From assembly GCA_025453595.1 (NCBI GenBank), contig JALOQB010000125.1:1-36403 (forward strand): a DNA stretch of 36,403 bases, in the 5' to 3' direction. Origin of the DNA: Polyangiaceae bacterium (GTDB lineage Bacteria; Myxococcota_A; Polyangia; Polyangiales; Polyangiaceae). The translations under genes were made by a program, and so were the position numbers. The notes beneath the pieces are model-generated. The model did not search any database. It saw only the letters and a list, made by a program, of their open reading frames with translations, and had not been told where the DNA came from. Below, piece by piece: positions 15,495 through 26,296 of this stretch; the first letter of the stretch is position 1; each line of letters opens with the position of its first letter.

Positions 15495-18400
15495 TCACTG
15501 TTCGGCGCACTTGACCGGGGTGACCGTGGCCGCGTTGTTATCCTCGTTGCACTCGTTGGCCCCGCCCCCCAGGCACTCGAAACCAGCGTTGTCGGCGCAG
15601 GCCCGGACCAGGTTGGAGGGCGCCCCGGGGACGACGCAGGTGACGTTCTGGCAGGCCTTGGGGTTCAGGTCGATGGTGGTCGCCTTGGCGCCACCGTTGC
15701 AGGCAATCTCGGCCTTGGTCGTGTTGTCATAGAACTTCACCGGGACCCCGGCGCTCACCTTGAGCAGGCCGTCGTTGCAGACCCTGGCCACGAAGCGGAT
15801 GCCGGAGGGGCAAGACAGGGTGTTGGAGGTGAGGGTGACGGAGAGGTCGGGGGCCGAGAGCGCGTCGTATTCCGGCAGATTTTGCCGGAAATTATTCATA
15901 CGGCCGCCGACCGTGGAGGTGGTGGATTCGAGCCAGTTGGGCTTCTCGACCAGGGGGATGGCGCCGGTCTCGGTGACGTTGGTGACGTGGTAGCTATGCT
16001 GGTTCCAGATACGGCGGGTGGCGACCCACGAGTTGGTCTTGTCGCCCCAGACCCGGAGGCCATGGCGCGTCGAGCTCGCGTTGTTCGGATCGTTCTCGAC
16101 GAAGATGACGTCGGCCTTCCCGTCGTTGTCGGCGTCGACCACGATCGGCATCTCGAGGCGGGTGCGAGACCTGTTGGCCTTCTGGAACAGGATGGTGCCG
16201 TTCTTCCCGTCAAAGATGCGGAAATTATTCTCGTCGTTGTAGACGACCTCGGCGTTGCCATCGCCATCGAAGTCAAACACGCTGCTCCCCGTCACGCGGG
16301 AGGAGCAGTCAGCGTTGGCGACCTTCCAGCGGATGCCGGCGTCGCTGCACTGGGCAGGCTTGGGCGAGGCCAGGCACTCGAGGTCGGCGACGATGTAGAA
16401 GTTCGATCCAGCGACGCCGATCTCGGGCTTCCCGTCGCCGTCGAAGTCGGCAATCGTCGGGGGCCCGCCCTCGTTCTTGGAGCACGAGCTGACCGGGATC
16501 GAGATCTCGACGTTCTGCCCGTTGACCTTCATCGGCGTCCCGTCATGATTGACGAGGAAGATGCGGCCAGCGCTCACGATGACCACCTCGGCCTGGTCGT
16601 CGTCGTCGAAGTTACCGACCGCGGTGAACCCATCGCAAACACCGCCGGTTCCTGCGCAGTTGGTGGTGGTCGAGAGCTGGGTGACCCGGCTGTAGGTCCA
16701 GAGCACGGTGCCGTCGTGCCGGTAGGCGGTGTTGCCCGCGAGCACCTCTTGCTTGCCGTCGAGGTCGATGTCCGCGGTCGAGGACACGGGCCCCAGGAAG
16801 CCGTTCACACCGATGCCGGCGGTGCCCACCCACCGGAGCGTGCCGGTCTTGCCGTTGAGCACGACGCGGCCCGAGATCACCTCCGGGTCGCCGACGCCAT
16901 CCAGGTTGGCGATGGAGGGGGTGGTGCCGCCGCGGTGGTTGGTCCCCTTCGGATGATCCTTCTGGTACCACTTGAATTTCCCCGTGTTGGAGAGCGCGAT
17001 GGTGCCGCCGCCGTTGAGCGTGGCGACCAGCTCCGGCAGCCCGTCCCCGTCGAGGTCGCCCGCGGCGATGTGGCCCGAGAAATCGAACCACAGCCCGCTG
17101 ACCCCGGTCATCTGCTGGAGCTCGTTGGTCCCCACGGCCCAGTGCTGGGTCATCTTGCCGTCGGCCCCGCACTTCCCCGAGAGCACCCGCAGCACCCCCT
17201 TGGCGTTCTCCCCCGAGACGTCCGGGTACGCGATGAAGGCGATGTCCGGGATGTCATCGGTGTCGACCTTCCCGTCGTTGTTATCGTCGGTCAGGTTGAG
17301 CACCACCGGCGTCATCGTGCCGTCCTTGGCCGCCGGGTAGAGCTCGGCCGCGCTGGCCGGGCCTTCCCACGAGCACTTCTGCACCGGCTCGAACTGCCCC
17401 GGAGGGGGCGAGAAGAAGCAGCCGCTGCCCTGGGTGGGGCCTGCGTTCTCCGTGTTGTCGCAGGGCCCGAGGCACTGGCTGTCCTCGCCGTCGATCCTGC
17501 AATCTCCGTCGTTATCAACGCAATCGCCGCAGGCGTACACCTTGCCGTTGCTGCAGGTCTTCACCTCGCAGAACTTTCCGCACCCGCCCTTCGCCGCGCT
17601 GCAGGTCTCGCCACAGCCGCACTTGCTGCTGTCTTCCTGCGAGACGCAGGCGTCCAGCTTGGGGTCGCACACCTCGACGGTGCAGCCGATGCCGTCGGAA
17701 GGGCACACGTGGGGCGCCCCGGCCGCGCAGCCCGTGCCCGCCGCCCCCTTCGACGGGTCGCACACCTCGACGCCGTTGCAGAGCTTGTTGTCGTTGCAGA
17801 ACGCATCCACCGGGGTGGACGAGCAGGCCCCGGTGGGCTCCTGGCACAGATCGATCGTGCACGAGAACCCGTCATCGCAATTGACCGGCGCCCCCTGCAC
17901 GCACCCCTTGCCTGGATCGCAGGTCTCGACCCCGTCGCACTTGAGACCGTTGTCGCAGGCCACGTTGTTCGGCGCATGGATGCAGGCGCCGGTCGCCTTG
18001 TTGCAGCTGTCGATGGTGCAGGCAAACCCGTCGTCGCAGTCAACGGGGATGCCCTTCTGACACACCACGTTGCAGGTCTCCGCGCCGTTGCACGGATCGC
18101 CGTCGTCGCACTCGGCGCTGCTGGCGCACGGCTTCGCCGCCACGCAGCCGTTGCCCACCCCCGGTACGCAGAACTGGTTGGCCCCGCACAGCGTGCTGTC
18201 CGGCTTGTGCTCGCACTGGCCGGTCGCCTCGTTGCAGGCGTCGACGGTGCAGGCCACCCCGTCGTCCCCGCAGGGCACCGCCGCCCCCGCCTTGCAGCCC
18301 GTGACCGGCGCCCCCCCCGCCGGATCGCAGGTCTCGACCCCATCGCACGTGAGGCCGTTGTCGCAGGCCACGTTGTTCGGCGCATGAGCGCAGCTCTTCG

Positions 18401-19313
18401 CCCCCTCGTCGCAGCTGTCGATGGTGCACGAGAACCCGTCGTCGCAGGTCGGCGGTACGCCCCCGACGCAGCCCGCCTCCGAGCAGACCTCCTGGCCGTC
18501 GCAGAAGACCCCGTTGTCGCAGGCCGCGTCGTTCGGCACCTTGACGCAGGCCCCCGCCGCGTCGTCGCAGACATCGGTGGTGCAGGCCACCCCGTCGTCG
18601 CACACCACCGGCGCCCCCGCCTTGCAGCCTGTCGTCGCGTCCCCGCTGGCCGGATCGCACACCTCGATGCCGTTGCAGAACGCGCCGTCCGAGCAGGCCG
18701 CGTCGCTCTTCGAGTGGCTACAAGTATCCTGCTGGAGGTCGCAGAAATCGGTGGTGCATGCCACCCCGTCGTCGCAGGTCGGCGGCTCGCCAGGCTTGCA
18801 CTTGCCCTGCTCGCACACCTCGGCACCGTTGCAGAACGTCCCGTCGTCGCAGGCCGCGCTGTCCTCGCAGGGCTTCTCCGTCACCGCGCAGGGCGCGCCG
18901 CACGAGAGCGCGTCCACCGCCAGCACGCAGTCATCCCCCCACGCCTCCGTGCAGCACGAGGGCAGGTTTGCGCAGACGCACTCCTGGACCACCTGCTGCT
19001 CCGGCGAGAGCCCCCCCGCCGGGAGCCCGTCGCAGCCCGGCTCCCCGCTCGTCGTGCAGCATACCCCCACCGACGCCCCGCCATCCCCGCCCTGTCCGGA
19101 AGTTCCGGATGCCCCACCGGCACCCCCCTCCCCCGCTGACCCGCCGGCCCCGGCTTCACCACCGGCCCCCGCGTCGCCCGCCGCACCGGCGTCTCCAGCG
19201 GCGCCGCTCTGTCCGGAGCTTCCAGCGTCCCCGCCGGAGGAATCGCTCGACCCACAGGCCGCGCTCGTCAGAAGGATCGCGACCGCCCAGCTAGCCCAAC
19301 GAACTGCACGCAT
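15495..19313 (-). CDS. Giant Cys-rich, FG-GAP and CARDB-like lipoprotein
   Basis: 1272 residues. A signal peptide with lipobox (ILLTSAAC) is followed by a Gly/Ala/Ser linker and then about ten tandem Cys repeats of roughly 45 residues with the core CDDGVACTTDVCD ... CDNGVFCDGQEVC (about residues 85-600). A central region has calcium-loop FG-GAP/VCBS units (AAGDLDGDGLPELVA, DIDLDGKQEVLAG, NFDDDDQAEVVIV, DFDGDGKPEIGVA, DADNDGKADVIFV), forming a predicted propeller. The end (from PDLSVTLTSNTLSC) resembles a CARDB/Ig-like domain with CNEDNNAATV. ATG 19313 has GAGG 6 nt upstream. It is probably an outer-surface adhesion or binding protein. One palindrome copy lies at 19095-19109. Confidence 0.85.
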   Translation of the reverse strand: MRAVRWASWAVAILLTSAACGSSDSSGGDAGSSGQSGAAGDAGAAGDAGAGGEAGAGGSAGEGGAGGASGTSGQGGDGGASVGVCCTTSGEPGCDGLPAGGLSPEQQVVQECVCANLPSCCTEAWGDDCVLAVDALSCGAPCAVTEKPCEDSAACDDGTFCNGAEVCEQGKCKPGEPPTCDDGVACTTDFCDLQQDTCSHSKSDAACSDGAFCNGIEVCDPASGDATTGCKAGAPVVCDDGVACTTDVCDDAAGACVKVPNDAACDNGVFCDGQEVCSEAGCVGGVPPTCDDGFSCTIDSCDEGAKSCAHAPNNVACDNGLTCDGVETCDPAGGAPVTGCKAGAAVPCGDDGVACTVDACNEATGQCEHKPDSTLCGANQFCVPGVGNGCVAAKPCASSAECDDGDPCNGAETCNVVCQKGIPVDCDDGFACTIDSCNKATGACIHAPNNVACDNGLKCDGVETCDPGKGCVQGAPVNCDDGFSCTIDLCQEPTGACSSTPVDAFCNDNKLCNGVEVCDPSKGAAGTGCAAGAPHVCPSDGIGCTVEVCDPKLDACVSQEDSSKCGCGETCSAAKGGCGKFCEVKTCSNGKVYACGDCVDNDGDCRIDGEDSQCLGPCDNTENAGPTQGSGCFFSPPPGQFEPVQKCSWEGPASAAELYPAAKDGTMTPVVLNLTDDNNDGKVDTDDIPDIAFIAYPDVSGENAKGVLRVLSGKCGADGKMTQHWAVGTNELQQMTGVSGLWFDFSGHIAAGDLDGDGLPELVATLNGGGTIALSNTGKFKWYQKDHPKGTNHRGGTTPSIANLDGVGDPEVISGRVVLNGKTGTLRWVGTAGIGVNGFLGPVSSTADIDLDGKQEVLAGNTAYRHDGTVLWTYSRVTQLSTTTNCAGTGGVCDGFTAVGNFDDDDQAEVVIVSAGRIFLVNHDGTPMKVNGQNVEISIPVSSCSKNEGGPPTIADFDGDGKPEIGVAGSNFYIVADLECLASPKPAQCSDAGIRWKVANADCSSRVTGSSVFDFDGDGNAEVVYNDENNFRIFDGKNGTILFQKANRSRTRLEMPIVVDADNDGKADVIFVENDPNNASSTRHGLRVWGDKTNSWVATRRIWNQHSYHVTNVTETGAIPLVEKPNWLESTTSTVGGRMNNFRQNLPEYDALSAPDLSVTLTSNTLSCPSGIRFVARVCNDGLLKVSAGVPVKFYDNTTKAEIACNGGAKATTIDLNPKACQNVTCVVPGAPSNLVRACADNAGFECLGGGANECNEDNNAATVTPVKCAEQ
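19095..19109. repeat. Palindrome TCCGGAASTTCCGGA, copy 3
   Basis: TCCGGAAGTTCCGGA in the linker of the 1272-residue lipoprotein. A decayed copy (TCCGGAGCTTCCAGC) lies at about 19212. Confidence 0.8.
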
Positions 19314-19359
19314 GACTCACCTCGCCCTCGGGACCTATCCCCTCGGCCAAGCGAGCAGC

Positions 19360-20151
19360 TTACCCCAACTTCACGCCGGGCCGTGCGGGATCCAGCCCCT
19401 GGAGCCCGGCCCGCTGCAGGGCCGTGGTGGCATCCTGGCCGACCGCTTCCTCCCAGGAACGCAGGATGTGCGAAATGATACGGTCGAGGTTGTCGCCATC
19501 CCTTGCGCGGGCGAACACCACGGGGCCCCCCTGGCGCATGCGGTCCGCGTCGATGCGCATGACCTCCAGGCTGGCGCCCACGTGAGGGGCCAGATCGGTC
19601 TTGTTGATGACCAGCAGATCGGACTGCGTGATCCCCGGGCCCCCCTTCCGGGGCACCTTGTCTCCCCCTGAGACATCGATCACGTAGATCGTGTAGTCGA
19701 CCAGCTCGCGGCTGTACTGAGCAGCCAGGTTATCGCCGCCGGACTCCACAAAGAGAAGCTCGGGCCCCAGGTCGTGCATCAGGCCCAGCAGTGCATCCAG
19801 GTTATGGCTGATATCCTCGCGGATCGCGGCGTGGGGGCAGCCTCCGGTCTCGACCGCCCGGATAGCCGGCGCCGGGAGGGCCTCGTGGCGATGCAGGAAC
19901 TCGGCGTCCTCGCGGGTGAAGATGTCGTTGGTCACGACCCCGAGCCGCAGGCGGTCCCGGAGCGCGCGGCAGAGCGCCAGCAGCAGCGCGGTCTTCCCTG
20001 ACCCCACGGGGCCGCCGATGCCCACGGTGAAGGCGCGCTCCCGGTAATCCCGCGGGATGCGGGTCTCACGCTCCCGGAAGAACCCCGGGTGGGCCCAGTG
20101 CTCGTGGGTGTGTCCATGCTCGTGATCGTGGTCGTGTCCTTCGTGGCCCAT
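19360..20151 (-). CDS. ureG: Urease accessory GTPase UreG with His-rich N-terminus
   Basis: 263 residues, longer than the usual ~205 because of an N-terminal extension. The first 21 residues contain nine His ([16 protein letters not shown]), a predicted nickel-binding tail. The GTPase core follows: P-loop GGPVGSGKT (46-54), [12 protein letters not shown] with the conserved Cys-Pro-His metal motif (105-107), [14 protein letters not shown] (switch), and [10 protein letters not shown] for guanine recognition. UreG hydrolyses GTP while delivering Ni2+ to apo-urease with UreF and UreD. No ureE is present in this cluster, so the His tail may store or carry nickel in its place (inference). It is the last gene of the urease operon, 18 nt after ureF. 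Confidence 0.95.
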   Translation of the reverse strand: MGHEGHDHDHEHGHTHEHWAHPGFFRERETRIPRDYRERAFTVGIGGPVGSGKTALLLALCRALRDRLRLGVVTNDIFTREDAEFLHRHEALPAPAIRAVETGGCPHAAIREDISHNLDALLGLMHDLGPELLFVESGGDNLAAQYSRELVDYTIYVIDVSGGDKVPRKGGPGITQSDLLVINKTDLAPHVGASLEVMRIDADRMRQGGPVVFARARDGDNLDRIISHILRSWEEAVGQDATTALQRAGLQGLDPARPGVKLG

Positions 20152-20169
20152 CGCTCCCTCGGCTTCTGT

Positions 20170-20822
20170 TCAGGAAAGAAAGAGACGCGCGTACATCGCG
20201 TCGTGAAAGGCCTGGCGCAGCTCCAGCAGCGGGAACGTCGAGGCCGCCTCCTCTGGCCCCCGCCCCATCGCGTCCTCGTGGGCCCGGGCCAGCTCCTCCC
20301 CGTGCTCGTCCAGCAGCGATTGCCCCTCCTGCGGGCCCACCAGCCCCAGCCTCACCGCCGCCGAGATCACCCCCCGGGCCTGCCCGAACAGGAAGAGCAG
20401 CAGCGCCTCTCGCTCCTCGATGCCCAGCCATCGTAGAGAGCTTCCATAGACGGGAGCGTGGTGACAGCAGGGGAGGCGCGGGTGCTGCAGGGGGGCCAGG
20501 GCCCCCGGGAAGACGGCGCGGGCGGTGGCGAGGAAGGCGCGCCCCTGGGTGCGGCTGGCGCGGTTGGCGACGGGAGACGAGAGGCGGGGGTCGAGGTCGA
20601 GGTCGAGGTCGAGGAGAGCGTCGGGGTGGCGGTGCGCGCGGAGCAAGAAGGGGCCGAGGAGCGAGGCGTTCTGCCAGGTGCTTTCGAGGAGGAAGCGGGC
20701 GACGTCCCGGGGGGAGCGGACCCAGCGAAACGAGGCGTGAGCCTCCAGGCCCCCGGAGTGGGCGAAGCCGCCGGCGGGGAAGGCCGAGTCGGAGAGGGCG
20801 AGGAGGCGCAGCGAGAGGGTCA

Positions 20823-20823
<1 letters not shown>
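20170..20823 (-). CDS. ureF: Urease accessory protein UreF
   Basis: 217-residue all-helical chaperone that forms the UreD-UreF-UreG complex for urease activation. Family features are LLALSDSAFPAGGFAHSGGLEA near the N-terminus, RAVFPGALAPL and the C-terminal ELRQAFHDAMYARLFLS. ATG 20823 overlaps the ureC stop by one base (TGATG). An acidic insertion LDLDLDLD is encoded by four tandem GGTCGA units (20589-20612 on the plus strand). A copy of the 17-nt AT-rich motif lies at 20432-20448, encoding VYGSSL with codons rare for this DNA. Confidence 0.9.
20432..20448 (-). other. 17-nt AT-rich motif, copy in ureF
   Basis: Minus strand TATGGA-AGCTC-TCTACG, codons TAT GGA AGC TCT CTA CGA (Tyr-Gly-Ser-Ser-Leu-Arg). 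11 of 12 fixed positions match the other copies. Confidence 0.7.
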
Positions 20824-22525
<1,702 letters not shown>

Positions 22526-22529
<4 letters not shown>

Positions 22530-23209
22530 GACGCCTCCTCCCGGTACCCCGCCGGGATCGCCTGCTCGCTCCTCCCGTAGGCCACCAGCTTCACCTCCCG
22601 CTGCTCCCCTGGCTCGAAGCGGACCGCCGTCCCGGCCGGGATATCCAGCCTCATCCCGCGGGCCGCCTCCCGGTCAAAATCCAGCGCCCGGTTCGCCTCG
22701 TGAAACGGGAAATGGCTCCCCACCTGGATCGGCCTGTCCCCCCGGCTCACCACCCCCAGCGTCCGCCGCTCACGCCCCGCCGCCAGCTCGATCTCACCCC
22801 CCTGCGCCTCCACCTTCCCCGGCTCCATCGCCCCGTCCACCGGCGGGAACGGCGCCGGGATGGGTAGAAAAGTTCCATATAGCGCGAGGGCCAGATCGCC
22901 CTGGTCCAGCCGGATGGGGTCGTGCACCGTCACCAGCTTGGTGCCATCCGGGAACGTCCCCTCCACCTGCACCTCGTGCACCATCTCGGGCACCCCCTCC
23001 ATCACCTCCGCGCGCCCCAGCACCCGCCCCCCCAGGTCCATCAGCTCGGCCACCGTCTTGCCGTCGCGAATCCACTCGAGCAGCTGCGTCGCCAGCAGCG
23101 CCACCGCCTCCGGGTAGTTCAAACGCAGCCCCCGGGCCAGGCGCTTCTGGGCCAGAAACCCCGCCTGATGAAGGGTCAATTTGTCGATGTCACGGGGGGC
23201 CAGGTGCAT
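22526..23209 (-). CDS. ureAB: Fused urease gamma/beta subunit
   Basis: 227 residues: the gamma domain occupies about 1-100 ([60 protein letters not shown]) and the beta domain about 125-225 ([42 protein letters not shown]). Separate ureA and ureB are absent, as in Helicobacter and several other lineages with fused small subunits. ATG 23209 gives the standard [11 protein letters not shown] start. A copy of the 17-nt motif (22863-22879) falls in the inter-domain junction, [11 protein letters not shown]. Confidence 0.95.
22863..22879 (-). other. 17-nt AT-rich motif, copy in ureAB
   Basis: Minus strand TATGGA-ACTTT-TCTACC, codons TAT GGA ACT TTT CTA CCC (Tyr-Gly-Thr-Phe-Leu-Pro), at the gamma/beta junction. 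Confidence 0.7.
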
Positions 23210-23235
23210 GCCACGATCCTCGGGAAGCAGGCCGC

Positions 23236-24039
23236 TCAGAAGCGGCAGGCCCGAGGGTCGTCGCCCAGCGTTTCTCCGAGGTTTCCCAGCGATATCATTG
23301 CGGCTCGCTGGAGCGTCGAGGCGCGATCCGAAGCGAGCCGGAGCACGGCCCCTTCCTGCCCCAGCGGGGCACCGTGTTGCACCAGCTCCGGGCCCGGCGC
23401 TGGCCTCGCCTCCAGCCAGGAAGCCCGGACCTTTTCCACCCGGGGGCCCACCGCCAGCAGCAGCGCGAAGGCCTCCGTGTCCCCCAGGTGCGCGGCCAGC
23501 GGGACGACCCCCGGCCGCAGATCCAGCTGCTCCCGCAGCAGCTCGCGCCCCCCCACCTTCACCCCCAGCGTCGACCGCAGGCGCTCGAAGCACCACCGCT
23601 CCCCCAGCGCGGGCCGCCCCGACGTCACCGCGTCCACCAGCAGCAACGAGCCCCCGGGCGCCACCTCCACGGCCACCTCTGCCTCCAGGTCGGCCCCCCG
23701 ACCGCAGGCCACCGGATCCGGCGCCCACACCAGCAACCCCCCCTCCTCGACCCGCAACCGCTGCCTCACCCGCGACGCCCCCGCGAACGCCCGCGCCACC
23801 CCGATCGCCCCCGCGTAGCACGAGGCCCCGGCCCCCACCGTGACCTCGAAATCAAGCGCATCCCCCCCCATCATCCCCGGCCCCAGGATGGTAGAGAAAA
23901 TCCATACGGCATGGCCCCCGTTGCGCGGTCGAAGGAGGCGGATCGGGGTCTCGGCGTAGACCTCGCGAGCGACGCTGACACCGCTCCGGGAGCGCTCGAC
24001 GGAGACGCGCGCCACGGCGCGGGAGAGGGAAGGGACCAT
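23236..24039 (-). CDS. ureD: Urease accessory protein UreD
   Basis: 267-residue scaffold that binds apo-urease and UreF and channels nickel. It shows the family layout: [76 protein letters not shown], and the [10 protein letters not shown] segment. The common TTQxATKVY-like motif is altered to [12 protein letters not shown], so the sequence is divergent. ATG 24039 has AAGGA 7 nt upstream; the long open frame further upstream is the antisense of the S9 peptidase gene. It is the first gene of the urease operon and is divergent from 24169. A copy of the 17-nt motif lies at 23890-23906, in a different frame from the other three. Confidence 0.88.
   Translation of the reverse strand: MVPSLSRAVARVSVERSRSGVSVAREVYAETPIRLLRPRNGGHAVWIFSTILGPGMMGGDALDFEVTVGAGASCYAGAIGVARAFAGASRVRQRLRVEEGGLLVWAPDPVACGRGADLEAEVAVEVAPGGSLLLVDAVTSGRPALGERWCFERLRSTLGVKVGGRELLREQLDLRPGVVPLAAHLGDTEAFALLLAVGPRVEKVRASWLEARPAPGPELVQHGAPLGQEGAVLRLASDRASTLQRAAMISLGNLGETLGDDPRACRF
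23890..23906 (-). other. 17-nt AT-rich motif, copy in ureD (different reading frame)
   Basis: Minus strand TATGGA-TTTTC-TCTACC, read as GTA TGG ATT TTC TCT ACC (Val-Trp-Ile-Phe-Ser-Thr). The frame differs from the other copies, so the shared element is nucleotide, not protein. Confidence 0.7.
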
Positions 24040-24168
24040 GAAAATATCCTTAGCAAAGGCTCGCTTGCCGGGGCGACGAGAGAGCAAGCTCCGGCCGCGG
24101 CTCACGTATTTCAACCTGCTCGGGTACCAGGTGTCCTGACCGGCGCGGGCCCGTGGTACGCCAGGGGC

Positions 24169-26214
24169 GTGGAACCTCGACATGCCCTCGTCCCCGGGCT
24201 CCTGGGCCTCCTCGCGGCCTGCGCAGCCCCTCCGCCCCCTGCCGCTCCGAGCTGCCCCGAGCCCCCCGCCCCTCCTGGTGCCGCCAGCGCCGGCGCCAGC
24301 GCCAGCGCGGCCCCGGCGCAGAGCGCAAGCGCCACGGTCTACAGCGGTCACGGCGCCTCCAGCCTCCCCCCCGAGGTGCTGGCTCGTTACGCGCCTCCCC
24401 GGCTCCCTCCCGAGGTATCGCGCCGGATCCAGGCCATGCTCGACGTGCGCTCCCCGGGGGCCGGCATGCTCACCCCGGACGGCAAGCAGCTCTTCTTCAC
24501 CTGGACCATCACCGGCATGCGCCAGGTCTGGCGCATCGATGGGCCCCAGCGCTTCCCCCAGCAGCTCACCGGCGGCGAGGACCCGACCACCATCGCCGAC
24601 ATCACCCCGGACGGGAAATGGCTGGTGGTCCAGCGCGATCGCAAGGGCGAGGAGTACCCGGGTCTCTACCTGCTCCCACCCCAGGGCGGCGCGCTGATCC
24701 CGATCAGCCACCGGGAGAAGGTGCAGACCACCTACCAGTTCACGACCGCCGACTCGAAATGGGTCTACTTCCGGGCCAACGACCGGAAGGCGGACACCTA
24801 CTCGATCTACCGGTACAGCATCGCGGACCGGAAGGTCGAGACCGTGTTCGATCAGGAGGGGATCTGGTCCGTCGCGGACCACCTCGACACCCGCAAGCTG
24901 CTGCTGGTGAAGGAGGTCGGCTCGAACATGGAGGAGTACTCCGAGTACGAGGTCGAGACGGGGAAGCTGACGCCGCTCTTTGGCCAGGGAGAGCGGGAGA
25001 ACTACCAGGCCGCCTACGGGGCCAAGGAGGGGGAGCTGCTGGTGCTCACCCCGAAGCTCTCGGAATACCGCAGGCTCTACGCCTTTGACACGAAGGCGAA
25101 GAAGTTTTCGCCCATCTCGCCGGACGTGAAGCACGACGTCAGCGAGTTCTCGGTGGACCAGCAGAAGAGCCGGGTGCTCTACACCATCAACGAGAAGGGC
25201 TACGCGCGCCTCGGGGCCCTCGACGCCAGGACCCTCAAGCCGCTCCCGCTCCCGAAGCTCCCCGAGGCGGATCACGTCAACCCGGTGAGCACCACCCGTG
25301 ACGGCAAATTCACCGTCCTCTCGGTGGACCCGGGCACCGCCCAGCCCCGCAGCTACGTCCTCGAGTGGCGCACCGGCAAGCTGAGCCAGTGGCATGCGCC
25401 GAGCGCCCCCGAGGTCGATACCTCGACCTTCGCCCGCGCCACCCTGGAGGACTACCCGGCCCGCGACGGCACGAAGATCCCGATGTTCGTGCGGCGCCCC
25501 CGCTCCTGCGACGGCCCGTGCCCGGTGCTGGTGCTCTTCCACGGCGGCCCCGAGGGCCAGGCTCGCCCCGGCTTCAGCCCTCGCGCCCAGATCTTCGTCG
25601 ACGCGGGCTTCACCCTCGTCGAACCCAACGTGCGGGGCAGCGACGGCTACGGCAAGACCTGGCTCCACGCGGACGACGGGCCGAAGCGCCTCGACGTCAT
25701 CTCCGATATCGAGGACGCCTCCCGGTTCATCCGCGAGAAGTGGCGCGAGGGGGGGAAGACGCCAAAAATCGGTGTTTTTGGCGGCAGCTACGGGGGGTAC
25801 TCCACGCTGGTCGCCATGACCCTGTTTGCCGGCGCTTACGACGCCGGGGCCAGCAACGTCGGCATGTCCAACCTCTACACCTTCCTGATGAACACCGCCC
25901 CCTACCGCCGCGCCCTCCGCATCAGCGAGTACGGCGACCCCGAGAAGGACAAGGACGCCCTCCTCAAGCTCTCGCCCATCACCCACGTCGACCGGGTCCA
26001 GGCCCCGCTGCTGCTCATCCAGGGCGCCACCGATCCTCGCGTCCCCGCCGGCGAGGCCGTCCAGATCAAGGAGGCCCTCGACGCCAGGAAGATCCCCTCG
26101 GACCTGATCATCTTCCCCGACGAAGGCCACGGGGCGCAGAAGCGCGAGAACCAGGTCCTCCAGTATGGCCACATGGTCCGCTTCTTCCAGGAGCACCTGC
26201 TGCCAAGGCGCTGA
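24169..26214 (+). CDS. S9-family prolyl oligopeptidase-type lipoprotein
   Basis: 681 residues. GTG 24169 gives a signal peptide ending in a lipobox (GLLAAC), then an Ala/Pro linker, so the enzyme is probably membrane-attached outside the cytoplasm. An N-terminal beta-propeller (about 90-420) has TPDGKQLFFTWT, ITPDGKWLVVQRD and similar blades. The alpha/beta-hydrolase domain has VLFHGGPEGQ (oxyanion), nucleophile Ser540 in GGSYGGYS, Asp622 in GATDPRVP and His654 in DEGHGAQK. All catalytic residues are present. It is likely an oligopeptidase with acyl-peptide or dipeptidyl activity; exact specificity is not predictable. It ends at TGA 26212-26214 inside a small hairpin. Confidence 0.92.
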   Translation: MEPRHALVPGLLGLLAACAAPPPPAAPSCPEPPAPPGAASAGASASAAPAQSASATVYSGHGASSLPPEVLARYAPPRLPPEVSRRIQAMLDVRSPGAGMLTPDGKQLFFTWTITGMRQVWRIDGPQRFPQQLTGGEDPTTIADITPDGKWLVVQRDRKGEEYPGLYLLPPQGGALIPISHREKVQTTYQFTTADSKWVYFRANDRKADTYSIYRYSIADRKVETVFDQEGIWSVADHLDTRKLLLVKEVGSNMEEYSEYEVETGKLTPLFGQGERENYQAAYGAKEGELLVLTPKLSEYRRLYAFDTKAKKFSPISPDVKHDVSEFSVDQQKSRVLYTINEKGYARLGALDARTLKPLPLPKLPEADHVNPVSTTRDGKFTVLSVDPGTAQPRSYVLEWRTGKLSQWHAPSAPEVDTSTFARATLEDYPARDGTKIPMFVRRPRSCDGPCPVLVLFHGGPEGQARPGFSPRAQIFVDAGFTLVEPNVRGSDGYGKTWLHADDGPKRLDVISDIEDASRFIREKWREGGKTPKIGVFGGSYGGYSTLVAMTLFAGAYDAGASNVGMSNLYTFLMNTAPYRRALRISEYGDPEKDKDALLKLSPITHVDRVQAPLLLIQGATDPRVPAGEAVQIKEALDARKIPSDLIIFPDEGHGAQKRENQVLQYGHMVRFFQEHLLPRR

Positions 26215-26229
26215 GGCGCCTACCCGCGC
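26206..26229 (+). repeat. 24-bp direct repeat, copy 1 (contains S9 stop and hairpin)
   Basis: Identical to 28029-28052. Contains the hairpin AGGCGC-TGAG-GCGCCT (26206-26221), in whose loop the S9 stop codon sits, and a copy of the LysR stop (TAG on the minus strand, 26223-26225). It marks the left edge of the duplicated sequence that brackets the AT-richer segment. Confidence 0.9.
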
Positions 26230-26296
26230 CGCATCCCCATGCCCTCCAGCACCGCATCCACCGCCGACACCAGCAGCCCCACGGTGGACACCTGCA
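26223..26296 (-). pseudogene. Duplicated, internally deleted fragment of the LysR gene
   Basis: 26231-26296 matches 28321-28386 inside the LysR gene with two mismatches, and 26223-26229 matches the LysR 3' end. In the LysR frame it reads QVSTVGLLVSAVDAVLEGMG then MRRG and a stop, against QVSTGGLLVSAVDAALEGMG in the full gene, so about 0.26 kb has been deleted between the two parts at a CGCGCC microhomology. The match ends at 26296, exactly where the stop codon of the next minus-strand gene begins. Confidence 0.85.

Noticed and set aside
17900..18800. Regularly spaced repeats suggesting a CRISPR array
   Set aside because: They are protein-coding Cys repeats of about 45 codons, imperfect and in frame throughout.
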